This document shows positions 33,472 to 39,784 of a stretch of DNA of 39,784 bases, piece by piece. The notes below the pieces were generated by a model. It did no database searches, had not been told where the DNA came from, and was given only the letters and a program-made list of their open reading frames with translations. Positions within the stretch are counted from its first letter, which is position 1, and each line of letters starts with the position of its first letter. The stretch covers positions 1 through 39,784 of the forward strand of contig CAMHQC010000020.1 of the NCBI GenBank assembly GCA_946187325.1, written 5' to 3'. Made by a program: the position numbers and the translations under genes. Source of the DNA: an uncultured Clostridia bacterium (GTDB taxonomy: Bacteria; Bacillota; Clostridia; Oscillospirales; Acutalibacteraceae).

Positions 33472-34251
33472 TTATAAAGCCGCTCCTCCGCAGAACTCGC
33501 AACGACCGTTGTCGTCGGGAATTGTGGAAGCTCCGCAGCACTGACATACTACAGCCTGCCTGGGAACTTTAGCGGCGGCAGCTTCATCACGTACCTGCTG
33601 TCGAGCCTGAGTTAAGGCGTTTTTAATATCCTCGCCCATCTTCTTGAACTCACAGTAATCACGGTTAGACTCGGGGTAGGGCTTCCTATCCGCCGATACC
33701 GAGTTGTACGGATTGACCTCTACGTCGGACGAATTGAGCCTAAATTTAATCTCGTCGAAATACGGGCTGTTAACCCTGATTATAACGTTAAAATCGTAGC
33801 TGTAGAAATATCTCGGCGGGGTGTAGCTTACCGAATTACCCTCGTCATCGGTGCGCTCGTCCTCGGTCATATTTTCCTCGATATCGAGGTCAACTCCCGT
33901 TACGGCTGAGTAGTCGATAACGTCGGGATTTTCCTCGGCGAATTTATTAGCGCCGACGCGTGTAACTATAAACTTTCGGTTATCCTCGTCGAGATAGACC
34001 TTTACTCCCGTGCCGAAGGTGAGCGTCGGGTTAAACTTAGCGACCTCGGCTTTATTAGCCTCTCTGTACTCGAGCTGTTTTTTAATACTTTCGACAGTGC
34101 TTCTGCGGCGGTCGCTGAACCAAGGCGAAAGCTTTTTAGCGCAATTTTTGCACATATTGCCGTCTTCGAGCTTGCGGTTGCCGAGCATACCGATTTCTCC
34201 TCCGCAGATGTCGCAGATTTTTTTCTCAAATAATTTTCCGAATAATCCCAT
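33472..34251 (-). CDS. DUF4428-domain protein with C-terminal zinc ribbon
   Basis: The 259-aa cytoplasmic protein begins with a DUF4428-type zinc module (CDICGGEIGMLGNRKLEDG, then CKNCAKKL), continues with a beta-rich middle (about 75-190) and ends in a second zinc-ribbon-like pair (CQCCGAS and CEFCGG) after an Ala/Arg-rich helix. The N-terminal module is common in Clostridia, but its role is unknown. AGGAGG lies 5 nt upstream of the ATG and a TTGCAA-17-TATAAT promoter about 40 nt upstream. Its neighbours do not suggest a pathway. Confidence 0.85.
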   Translation of the reverse strand: MGLFGKLFEKKICDICGGEIGMLGNRKLEDGNMCKNCAKKLSPWFSDRRRSTVESIKKQLEYREANKAEVAKFNPTLTFGTGVKVYLDEDNRKFIVTRVGANKFAEENPDVIDYSAVTGVDLDIEENMTEDERTDDEGNSVSYTPPRYFYSYDFNVIIRVNSPYFDEIKFRLNSSDVEVNPYNSVSADRKPYPESNRDYCEFKKMGEDIKNALTQARQQVRDEAAAAKVPRQAVVCQCCGASTIPDDNGRCEFCGGAAL

Positions 34252-34293
34252 AGTATCCTCCTTCAGCGTTTTATTTGCTGCTTATTCACATTA

Positions 34294-34322
34294 ATTATAT
34301 CACAGACTTAATTATATTGCAA
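34294..34322 (-). promoter_or_regulatory. Promoter of the DUF4428 gene
   Basis: Minus-strand TTGCAA, 17-nt spacer and perfect TATAAT. Confidence 0.65.
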
Positions 34323-34399
34323 TAAGTGATAAAATTTTAACAATTTCAATTAATTTTTTGTTGATATTTTACTCGGTGATATTACAAACGATTAAACTG

Positions 34400-34449
34400 T
34401 CCTTAAATAATTTACGAAAACTGTCTATTTTAAAAAGACAGATTAAGGA
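34400..34449 (+). other. Nested stem-loop upstream of the pyridoxamine kinase gene
   Basis: An outer stem TCCTTAA (34400) / TTAAGGA (34443) encloses an inner stem CTGTCT / AGACAG (34421-34441). It sits 50 nt upstream of the start codon, so it could be in the mRNA leader, but no known riboswitch class is recognised and an operator is equally possible. Confidence 0.35.
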
Positions 34450-34500
34450 TTAAACTTTATATGCTCAGTATTAATCATCACCCCGAAAGGAGAAAACCTT

Positions 34501-35325
34501 ATGAAAAGAATTGTTACTATCCAGGACATATCCTGCGTGGGAAAATGCTCGCTCACGGTAGCGTTGCCGATTATTTCCGCGACAGGAGTTGAGGCGGCTA
34601 TTATTCCGACAGCCGTACTCTCTACTCACACAATGTTTAAAAACTTTACCTGCAAGGATTTAGACGACCAGATTTTACCGATAGCTGAACATTGGAAAAA
34701 CGAGGGTATAACCTTCGACGCTTTCTATACAGGCTATCTGGCTTCGGCTAAGCAAATCGACAAGGTAATTACGCTTATAAATTCGCTTAAAAGAGATAAA
34801 GACCTCGTTATTATAGATCCCGCGATGGCTGATAACGGCAAGCTCTACCCCGCTTTTGACGAGAATTTTCCGCGTGAGATGGCAAGACTTTGCGCCGAAG
34901 CGGATATAGTTCTCCCGAATATCACGGAAGCTTGCTATATGACCGACACTCCCTACCGAGAGGAATACGACGAAGCTTTTGCCAAGGAAGTAATGGAAAA
35001 GCTCGCCGCTCAGGGAGCTAAGAAGGTTGTACTCACAGGCGCTCAGTTCGGCGGAAAATACGGAGTAATGCTCTACGACAGCGAAACTAAGGAGTATTAC
35101 AACTATTATCAGGAGAAAATCGACGCCGCTTTCCACGGCACAGGCGATATATTCAGCTCGACATTCACAGGCTTGCTCGTAAGAGGCAAGAGCATTGAGG
35201 AGAGTATCGCTGTCGCGGCGGATTATACCGCGGAGTGTATCAGAATTACCAAGAACGACGATAAGGCTAACTGGTACGGCGTCGACTTCGAGAGAGCTAT
35301 ACCGTATCTTATTGATAGGATGTAG
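34501..35325 (+). CDS. Pyridoxamine/pyridoxal kinase (PdxK/PdxY family)
   Basis: The 274-aa ribokinase-superfamily enzyme phosphorylates vitamin B6 vitamers with ATP in the salvage route to pyridoxal phosphate. It starts with IQDISCVGKCSL, the substrate-binding strand of PdxY-type kinases, has IIPTAVLSTHT, VIIDPAMADNG and DIVLPNITEA as in the family, and ends with the anion-hole/catalytic motif FHGTGDIFSS (Asp of GTGD as base). Length is normal. GAAAGGAG precedes the ATG. The last two sense codons and stop (AGG ATG TAG) coincide with the start of a repeat shared with 29.7 kb, so the 3' end may have been remodelled by it. Confidence 0.92.
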   Translation: MKRIVTIQDISCVGKCSLTVALPIISATGVEAAIIPTAVLSTHTMFKNFTCKDLDDQILPIAEHWKNEGITFDAFYTGYLASAKQIDKVITLINSLKRDKDLVIIDPAMADNGKLYPAFDENFPREMARLCAEADIVLPNITEACYMTDTPYREEYDEAFAKEVMEKLAAQGAKKVVLTGAQFGGKYGVMLYDSETKEYYNYYQEKIDAAFHGTGDIFSSTFTGLLVRGKSIEESIAVAADYTAECIRITKNDDKANWYGVDFERAIPYLIDRM

Positions 35326-35360
35326 AGTAATTCGCAATTCGCAATTCGCAATTCTCAATT
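35316..35360. repeat. Inverted copy of the 29.7-kb heptamer-type repeat
   Basis: This 45-nt stretch matches the reverse complement of 29689-29733 at 44 positions and contains AATTCGC heptamers. It overlaps the end of the pyridoxamine kinase gene and supplies its stop codon. A further related stub (GGATGTAGGGTGTAG) is at about 31550. Confidence 0.85.
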
Positions 35361-35393
35361 AATAATAATTGTCCATTTTCAATTCTCAATTAT

Positions 35394-35420
35394 AAAAGGA
35401 GAGCCGAGGCTCTCCTTTTT
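35394..35420. terminator. Bidirectional terminator
   Basis: AAAAGGAGAGC / GCTCTCCTTTT with loop CGAG serves the kinase gene (plus) and the small secreted-protein gene (minus), which ends 4 nt away. Confidence 0.88.
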
Positions 35421-35423
35421 CTA

Positions 35424-35846
35424 TTAAACCTTTTTAATTTTAGTTCTCATAATATTATTCTTAGGGTCAACGAATACCTTCATAGGAACGCTTACCCAGG
35501 TATTTGTATTCTTCTTATATTTAAGCGTAACCTTGGTAAGACCGTATTTTTTGCCTTTAATCCTGAACGTATAATTTTTGGTTTTAAAATCGTACTTACA
35601 GGTAACCTTGACGTTCTTTGTATTAACTTTATAAGTCCAGTCGTAGCCGTAGGAGGTTTTTCCTTGGGCAACAAATTTATAACACTTAGCGAAAGCGTTA
35701 ATTTTTTCGGTAGCGGCGGGAAGTTTATTTTTAGACTTAACGGTTTTAGCCGCCGAAGCCGATATTCCCGAAACCGAAAATACTAACGAAAAAACAACCG
35801 CTAACGTAACCGCAAAAACAGATATCCTGCCGAATTTATTTTTCAT
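35424..35846 (-). CDS. Small secreted basic protein of unknown function
   Basis: The 140-aa protein has a signal peptide (about 1-33, ending SASAA) and a Lys/Tyr/Thr-rich mature part predicted to be mainly beta strands (VKVTCKYDFKTKNYTFRI). ATG 35846 is supported by GGGAGG 5 nt upstream; an earlier in-frame start at 35885 is unsupported. I do not recognise a family. The Lys-rich beta pattern resembles the C-terminal Ig-like modules of the LRR proteins in this window but lacks their K-x-G-x-x-T motif. Confidence 0.75.
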   Translation of the reverse strand: MKNKFGRISVFAVTLAVVFSLVFSVSGISASAAKTVKSKNKLPAATEKINAFAKCYKFVAQGKTSYGYDWTYKVNTKNVKVTCKYDFKTKNYTFRIKGKKYGLTKVTLKYKKNTNTWVSVPMKVFVDPKNNIMRTKIKKV

Positions 35847-35975
35847 AACAGCCTCCCGAATAACCCTCAACATCTTGTGGCGCAACTACATTGACAATAC
35901 TATATCACCAAATTATGACAAAATAATTACAAAAAGCAATTATAAAAAATATTTTGAAAGTTTTTTATATTTTTA

Positions 35976-36530
35976 CTACAGGCTCGCTGTTTCGGTAATA
36001 TCCTTAGAGGCTTTCACAATCTCTTTAAGCTTATCGAACTCGCTCCATAAAATCGGATTGGTATAACTTTTCCAGCTCTCGAAATCGTCGTTTATAAAAA
36101 ACTCTCTCATACAGCTTGCGGAAATGTCGATGCTTTTAGGAATATACAGCTCCGCTACATTCGCGCCCTCGATACCGTCGAACCAGCTCACGCGGCGGCT
36201 TTCCTTGCCCGATACGAGCAAATCGGGGTACGAGCCGAATTTGTCCTTGATATTTTTCAGCACATACTCTCCCCAAGTCGAGTTGTTACCGACGCCTAAA
36301 TCCGCGAGCGGATATACCTTTATCCTATCGCCGTAGAGCTTTTCAAGCAGGCTTTTTCTAAGCTCATAGGAAAAAGGGTTTTTAGCCGTACCGCTCTCCT
36401 GGGACGAGCCTATAAAAATCCCGACCTGTCCGCATATACTCAGCGCGGTATCTATCATCATCTCGTGTCCCGAGTGTATGGTCTGAAATCTTCCAACCAG
36501 CACACCGAGGTTAAAAGCTTTTTCGTTCAT
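35976..36530 (-). CDS. NMN adenylyltransferase-like nucleotidyltransferase
   Basis: The 184-aa protein belongs to the HxGH nucleotidylyltransferase superfamily. The N-terminal motif GVLVGRFQTIHSGHEMMI has the GRFQ and H-x-G-H elements seen in NadM/NadR-type nicotinamide-nucleotide adenylyltransferases, and IDISASCMREFF near the C-terminus corresponds to the ISGTxxR ATP-binding motif (Ser-x-Ser version). It likely adenylates NMN or a related nucleotide in NAD salvage, but substrate specificity is inferred. ATG 36530 is chosen for GAGG 8 nt upstream. It stands alone, with no NAD-biosynthesis neighbour. Confidence 0.82.
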   Translation of the reverse strand: MNEKAFNLGVLVGRFQTIHSGHEMMIDTALSICGQVGIFIGSSQESGTAKNPFSYELRKSLLEKLYGDRIKVYPLADLGVGNNSTWGEYVLKNIKDKFGSYPDLLVSGKESRRVSWFDGIEGANVAELYIPKSIDISASCMREFFINDDFESWKSYTNPILWSEFDKLKEIVKASKDITETASL

Positions 36531-36656
36531 AAATATATCCTCAAAATTAATATACAAAAATTGGCTATAATAAAAAATTTATATCTACACACAATACTAT
36601 AGCAACGTAAAGTTGCTTAAAATAGAAAACAAAGAAAAGAAAAGGAGAAGTTAACT

Positions 36657-36848
36657 ATGTCTAAGAGCAACATTGTTGTTCCCGAGGCTAAGGAAGCTCT
36701 CGAGCGCTTCAAGATGGAAGCAGCTAACGAAGTAGGCGTTAACCTTAAGCAGGGCTACAACGGAGACCTCACATCTCGTCAGGCAGGTTCTGTCGGCGGT
36801 CAGATGGTTAAAAAGATGATCGAAAGTTACGAGAAAGGCTTAAAGTAA
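36657..36848 (+). CDS. Alpha/beta-type small acid-soluble spore protein
   Basis: The 63-aa protein binds and protects DNA in the dormant spore and is degraded at germination. Family landmarks are VVPEAKEAL, the GPR-protease-like region EAANEVGVN, and the second signature LTSRQAGSVGGQMVKKM. AAGGAG lies 9 nt upstream of the ATG. About 50 nt upstream CAATACTA resembles a forespore sigma-G -10 box, and a small hairpin AGCAAC/GTTGCT follows it; the promoter call is weak. The gene is direct evidence that the organism has a sporulation programme. Confidence 0.95.
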   Translation: MSKSNIVVPEAKEALERFKMEAANEVGVNLKQGYNGDLTSRQAGSVGGQMVKKMIESYEKGLK

Positions 36849-36885
36849 GCTAAAAAGCTAAAGTAAGCTGAATAAAAGAAAAAGA

Positions 36886-36933
36886 GGGTAGAAAAGTCCG
36901 GAAACATCCGAGCTTTTCTACCCGATTGTTTTA
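36886..36933. terminator. Bidirectional terminator
   Basis: GGGTAGAAAAG (36886) pairs with CTTTTCTACCC (36913) around an inner CGGA/TCCG stem. A TGTTTT run lies on the plus side and a CTTTTTCTTTT run on the minus side, serving the spore-protein gene and the phosphopantetheinyl-transferase gene. Confidence 0.85.
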
Positions 36934-36941
36934 CCCTGATA

Positions 36942-37541
36942 TCAGAGCTCGGCTTCAATTATATTATCGGGTAGGTTTTTGTCCTCGCCGCATAGCATAA
37001 TTTCGGCGTCCTTTAGCATATACTCTTTAAAAAAGAGAGTTCGTCCTTTGTACTCGAATTTATCGGGGAGCGGGCTTAAATCGAGCTCTGAGGTTTTAAA
37101 ATGAAACCCCTCGCCGAGACATTTTATAAACGCTTCCTTGGAAGTCCAAAGCTTAAAAAACAAAGAACCCTTATCGTCGGTTTCGCTAAGCTTCTTGCGC
37201 TCGTTTTCGTGGAATACGATTTTGCCGAGACGCTCGTACTCAAGCTCTCTTTTCATCTCTACATCACAGCCGACCTCAAAATCGCTCACCGCGATAATTA
37301 CATAATTTCCGCTGTGGGAGATATTAAAAAATTTTTCGTCGGAATAGGGCTTTCCGTATTCGTTGAGTTTTAGGTTTTTGCCGATAAATTTATCGATTAA
37401 AAGCCCCGCGCAAGCCGAGGCGAGCTTATCGCTCTCGTGAACAAGCCGGTCGATTTTAATCCTTCTGCTGTCGGGTAAGGAACTTATATTTAGTTCTTTT
37501 AAAGAATAATTATCTGTGTTTACAAAAAAAATATCCGTCAT
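36942..37541 (-). CDS. Sfp-type 4'-phosphopantetheinyl transferase
   Basis: The 199-aa enzyme transfers phosphopantetheine from CoA to a Ser of carrier proteins. It shows the P1-P3 motifs of the family: GKPYSDE with FNISHSG, VGCDVE (Mg-binding Asp and Glu), and WTSKEAFIKCLGEG. Length is on the short side but complete. No carrier-protein, NRPS or PKS gene lies nearby; it may serve fatty-acid synthesis or a remote cluster. No good Shine-Dalgarno site is visible; instead a perfect GGGCGG/CCGCCC hairpin lies 9 nt before the ATG. It follows the dCMP deaminase gene by 39 nt and is probably co-transcribed. Confidence 0.9.
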   Translation of the reverse strand: MTDIFFVNTDNYSLKELNISSLPDSRRIKIDRLVHESDKLASACAGLLIDKFIGKNLKLNEYGKPYSDEKFFNISHSGNYVIIAVSDFEVGCDVEMKRELEYERLGKIVFHENERKKLSETDDKGSLFFKLWTSKEAFIKCLGEGFHFKTSELDLSPLPDKFEYKGRTLFFKEYMLKDAEIMLCGEDKNLPDNIIEAEL

Positions 37542-37550
37542 AATGAAACA

Positions 37551-37566
37551 GGGCGGATTACCGCCC
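37551..37566 (-). other. Short GC-rich hairpin next to the phosphopantetheinyl transferase start
   Basis: GGGCGG-TAAT-CCGCCC on the minus strand, 9 nt before the start codon and without a following T run. It may shape ribosome access or be a weak attenuator between the deaminase and transferase genes. Confidence 0.5.
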
Positions 37567-37580
37567 CCAGTCCTTTTGTA

Positions 37581-38069
37581 TTAATAGCCCTCTTTACCTG
37601 TGAGCGAATCGTCGTCTACAATCCAGTCCTCAACATAAATAGCGGTAAAATTGTTCTTATTATTCCTGACTACCACGCGCTTTATACCCGCGTTAATTAT
37701 CATACGTTTGCACATCGCGCAGGAGTTGGCGTGTTCAACGTAATTACCCGTACCGTATTCTTTACCCACGAGATACATTGTAGCGCCGATCATCTGCTCG
37801 CGCGGAGCGTGTATAATAGCGTTGGCTTCGGCGTGTACGCTTCGGCAGAGCTCGTAACGCGTACCTCGCTGAACGTTCATTTTTTCACGAATACAGGTTC
37901 CGAGGTCGATACAATTCTTTCGTCCTCTCGGAGCGCCTACGTAGCCTGTAGAAACAATCTGGTCGTTGTTTACGATAATAGCGCCGTAGTTTCTGCGAAT
38001 ACAGGTTCCTCTCTCGGAAACTGTTTCGGCAATATCGAGATAGTAATTTTCCTTATCGATTCTAGACAT
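37581..38069 (-). CDS. dCMP deaminase-family protein
   Basis: The 162-aa zinc-dependent deaminase family member probably converts dCMP to dUMP for thymidylate synthesis. It also resembles ComEB-type proteins. Zinc-site motifs are visible: CRSVHAEANAI (His and catalytic Glu) and SCAMCKRMI (the C-x-x-C pair), plus a further Cys-containing segment CIDLGTCIRE that suits the additional metal site of some dCMP deaminases. GAGGTG lies 6 nt upstream of the ATG. It lies 58 nt downstream of the AbrB-type regulator gene, on the same strand. Confidence 0.92.
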   Translation of the reverse strand: MSRIDKENYYLDIAETVSERGTCIRRNYGAIIVNNDQIVSTGYVGAPRGRKNCIDLGTCIREKMNVQRGTRYELCRSVHAEANAIIHAPREQMIGATMYLVGKEYGTGNYVEHANSCAMCKRMIINAGIKRVVVRNNKNNFTAIYVEDWIVDDDSLTGKEGY

Positions 38070-38127
38070 AACTCACACCTCAATTTCGGGTTTTATACTA
38101 ATATAATGTCTTATTTAGAGCCGTTTG

Positions 38128-38367
38128 TCAAGTATTATTTAACTTATTTATACAGCTTTCGCAGACAGTTTTACCCATATACTCCCTAAGCTTATCGCTT
38201 TTACCGCAAAAAACGCACGAGTTGACAGCCTTGGTCAGTATAATCCTGTCGTTTTCTACGTCGATTTTGAGCATATCGTTAATTCTAAGCCCGAGCTTTT
38301 CCCTTACGTCTTTTGGGAGTACAACTCGTCCCACATCATCTATTTTTTTATAACTGGTATAAACCAT
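38128..38367 (-). CDS. AbrB/SpoVT-type DNA-binding regulator with C-terminal zinc-finger-like tail
   Basis: The 79-aa protein has an N-terminal swapped-hairpin AbrB domain (about 5-48; KKIDDVGRVVLPKDVREKLG is the signature) and a tail with two C-x-x-C pairs (CVFCGK and CESCI) that probably binds zinc. Such regulators are transition-state or sporulation regulators in Clostridia and Bacilli. In-frame starts at GTG 38394 and ATG 38379 fall inside the repeated leader hairpin; ATG 38367 gives the usual family start and is chosen. Its leader shares a palindrome and an RBS-containing hairpin with the radical SAM gene at 4.3 kb, so autoregulation and control of that gene through the palindrome is an attractive but untested idea. 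Divergent from spmA. Confidence 0.88.
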   Translation of the reverse strand: MVYTSYKKIDDVGRVVLPKDVREKLGLRINDMLKIDVENDRIILTKAVNSCVFCGKSDKLREYMGKTVCESCINKLNNT

Positions 38368-38374
38368 AAAAATT

Positions 38375-38483
38375 GCCATAGCCTTTCCGCCCACAAATAT
38401 ATGTTTACCTTACGCTGTTACCGTGGGCGGATAAGGCGTAAATGGTAATATCAATTTAAGATAGTGTGAACTTTCACGCTATC
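38375..38483 (-). promoter_or_regulatory. Two-hairpin leader element, copy 2
   Basis: In the sense of the AbrB-type gene: palindrome GATAGCGTGAA / TTCACACTATC (38460-38483), then ACGCCTTATCCGCCCAC (within 38418-38439) pairing with GTGGGCGGAAAGGC (38381-38394), and ending CTATGGC. The palindrome matches copy 1 at 21 of 24 positions; the hairpin arms with flanks match over 22 and 23 nt. The regions between them are unrelated in sequence and differ in length, so the conserved parts are precisely the paired ones. Confidence 0.65.
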
Positions 38484-38499
38484 TCTCCTTCCGATTAAC

Positions 38500-38528
38500 A
38501 ATTTACCAAAGTTTGTCAAAAAAGTCAA
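38500..38528 (-). promoter_or_regulatory. Promoter of the AbrB-type regulator gene
   Basis: Minus-strand TTGACT, 17-nt spacer, TAAATT. The start site would lie about 10 nt before the leader palindrome. Confidence 0.5.
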
Positions 38529-38572
38529 TCTTTTACAATTTAATGTCGATAATTGTCACGTAGGTGATTTAT

Positions 38573-39157
38573 ATGATGAATTATATTTTCGCGGGAATGA
38601 TAATAATATCGCTGATTTGCGCTGTATTTACAGGCAACGCAAACGCTCTGTCCACAGCTGTTATAAACGGCGCGGGCGAAAGTATAAATCTGCTCGTAAC
38701 TATGGCGGGAGCGCTGGCGCTTTGGTCGGGAATTATGGAGATTGCGGACAAGGGCGGATTCACTAAGGCGTTAAGCGCTGTACTCTCGCCCGTATTAAGA
38801 CTGCTGTTTAAAAACATCGATAAAGACAGCAGGGCGATGAAATACATAAGTATGAATGTGAGCGCGAATTTACTCGGACTGGGCAACGCGGCTACTCCGT
38901 TCGGAATCAGCGCGGTTAAGGAGCTGAAAAAAATAAACCCCGACAGCGAAAAAGCTACGGGGGATATGATAATCTTTGTGGTGATGAACACAGCTTCGCT
39001 CCAGATTATGCCGACGATGGTCGGGACGCTCAGACAGTCATACGGAAGCGCCAAGCCGTTTTCAATTTTGCCGTGCGTATGGATAAGCTCAATCTGCGCG
39101 CTCGCCGTCGGGCTGAGTATAGCGAAGATTTTAAACGGAAAGGAGCGTTATGGCTGA
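38573..39157 (+). CDS. spmA: Spore maturation protein A
   Basis: The 194-aa membrane protein with a Gate/nucleoside-recognition fold acts with SpmB in the late forespore, where the pair is needed for normal core dehydration and heat resistance in Bacillus and Clostridium. Visible family features are ALWSGIMEIADKGG, the conserved NLLGLGNAATPFGI segment and PDSEKATGDMIIFVVMNTASLQIMPT. The ATG at 38573 has AGGTG 6 nt upstream; an in-frame GTG at 38564 lies inside that site. It overlaps spmB by 8 nt. Divergent from the AbrB-type regulator, which could influence it. Confidence 0.94.
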   Translation: MMNYIFAGMIIISLICAVFTGNANALSTAVINGAGESINLLVTMAGALALWSGIMEIADKGGFTKALSAVLSPVLRLLFKNIDKDSRAMKYISMNVSANLLGLGNAATPFGISAVKELKKINPDSEKATGDMIIFVVMNTASLQIMPTMVGTLRQSYGSAKPFSILPCVWISSICALAVGLSIAKILNGKERYG

Positions 39158-39662
39158 CCTTTTTATGCCCGCGTTTATCGCGGTGGTGGTTATATTCGGG
39201 CTGATTAAAAAAGTTCCGATTTTCGATACATTTACATACGGCGCTAAAGAGGGGTTTTATACTCTCTACACCTTAGCTCCGACTTTAGTCGGGCTAATAG
39301 TAGCGGTAAATATGCTGAAAGCCAGCGGCGCTACGGAACTCATATGCTCGGCGGTAAGCCCGCTTGCCGAGAGCTTAGGTTTTCCGAAAGAGATAGTTCC
39401 TATGGTACTTTTACGTCCGATTTCGGGCGGAGGAGCTACCGCGCTTTTGACGGAAATTTATAAGGATTACGGTCCCGACAGCTTCGCGGGATTAACAGCG
39501 TCGGTTTTAGCGGGTTCTACGGAAACGACATTTTACGCGATAGCCGTTTACTTCGGAAGCGTTGGAATAAAAAAAATACGCCACACGCTATTCGCGGCGT
39601 TGGCGGCTGACTTTACCGCGGCGGTTATGGCGGTAGTTACAGTTAAAATATTTATGCGATAG
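39150..39662 (+). CDS. spmB: Spore maturation protein B
   Basis: The 170-aa membrane protein is the partner of SpmA. The conserved central motif RPISGGGATALLTEI and the later AGSTETTFYAIAVYFGSVGIK segment identify the family; four to five hydrophobic helices are visible and the length matches Bacillus SpmB closely. Its start codon lies within the end of spmA (ATGGCTGA overlap), so translation is coupled. A strong terminator follows. Confidence 0.95.
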   Translation: MADLFMPAFIAVVVIFGLIKKVPIFDTFTYGAKEGFYTLYTLAPTLVGLIVAVNMLKASGATELICSAVSPLAESLGFPKEIVPMVLLRPISGGGATALLTEIYKDYGPDSFAGLTASVLAGSTETTFYAIAVYFGSVGIKKIRHTLFAALAADFTAAVMAVVTVKIFMR

Positions 39663-39695
39663 ATTTCAAGGGTTTTATCGGCACTTAGTAAAAAA

Positions 39696-39730
39696 CGGTC
39701 GGATAATAAAAATATCCGACCGCGGTTTTA
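39696..39730 (+). terminator. Terminator of spmAB
   Basis: A perfect 10-bp stem CGGTCGGATA / TATCCGACCG with a 7-nt AT loop is followed by CGGTTTTATT, 34 nt after the spmB stop. Confidence 0.85.
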
Positions 39731-39758
39731 TTGGTGTCCTTTAGGGCGCGGAAATAAA

Positions 39759-39777
39759 CCCCCGGTTCAACCGGGGG
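39759..39777. other. GC-rich palindrome at the window end
   Basis: CCCCCGGTT and AACCGGGGG are perfect arms around a single C. On the minus strand it is followed by TTTATTT, so it may terminate a minus-strand gene lying beyond the window. Confidence 0.5.
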
Positions 39778-39784
39778 ACAATAA

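Noticed and set aside
36849..36885. Small gene after the spore protein
   Set aside because: Only short AAGCTAAAG repeats before the terminator; no start with a ribosome-binding site.
38461..38484. Short leader peptide (GTG AAA GTT CAC ...) after GGAGAG in copy 2
   Set aside because: Copy 1 has no equivalent open frame (GTG TAA), so the conserved feature is the palindrome and not a peptide.

Overview
The window looks like chromosomal DNA of a spore-forming, low-to-mid GC Clostridia bacterium, probably a gut Ruminococcaceae/Oscillospiraceae relative. The lineage is inferred from gene content, not from a marker gene. The evidence is an alpha/beta-type small acid-soluble spore protein, SpmA/SpmB, AbrB- and Fur-family regulators, dockerin-bearing secreted proteins, many BspA-type leucine-rich-repeat (LRR) surface proteins and a sortase-assembled pilus. 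Translation is standard: strong Shine-Dalgarno sites are common and UGA is a normal stop in other genes here.

Layout. 0.1-4 kb (minus): a secreted multimodular type I pullulanase with a dockerin and starch-binding-like modules. 4.1-5.2 kb (plus): a PflX-like radical SAM protein behind an unusual two-hairpin leader. 5.2-7.3 kb: a GH3-family acyl-adenylating enzyme (minus) and tRNA-Pro(GGG) (plus). 7.4-14.5 kb (minus): a secreted-protein operon made of a 2000-codon InlB/MucBP-repeat gene split by one in-frame UGA, a 47-residue gene and an LRR-dockerin protein. 15.0-16.3 kb (plus): a CPA1 Na+/H+ antiporter. 16.3-19.2 kb (minus): a compact operon of STAS-kinase fusion, DMT exporter, ECF S component and GIY-YIG protein. 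19.4-29.5 kb (minus): a pilus operon from a perfect TTGACA-17-TATAAT promoter, encoding a large adhesin with two starch-binding-like modules, an LPKTG backbone pilin, two sortases and an LRR/Ig-like protein with an embedded ADP-ribosyltransferase-like domain. 29.6-30.1 kb: a nest of short direct and inverted repeats. 30.1-31.5 kb (minus): a Zur-like regulator and zinc-binding lipoprotein behind an operator-like palindrome. 31.6-32.2 kb: a gene remnant and a MITE-like element. 32.2-39.7 kb: LRR protein, DUF4428 protein, pyridoxamine kinase, small secreted protein, NMN adenylyltransferase-like enzyme, spore protein, Sfp-type phosphopantetheinyl transferase, dCMP deaminase, AbrB-type regulator and spmAB.

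How the genes may work together. Starch is a recurring theme. The pullulanase can cut alpha-1,6 bonds and dock to a cohesin encoded elsewhere, while the pilus adhesin carries two modules resembling CBM26 starch-binding domains. This suggests a cell that attaches to starch granules by pili and digests them with a cell-bound enzyme complex. The most novel-looking observations are: (i) this putative starch-binding pilus, (ii) the LRR-ADP-ribosyltransferase-like protein at the end of its operon, (iii) two copies of a palindrome plus RBS-sequestering hairpin ahead of two unrelated genes, one of them a DNA-binding regulator, and (iv) the in-frame UGA inside the giant surface-protein gene.
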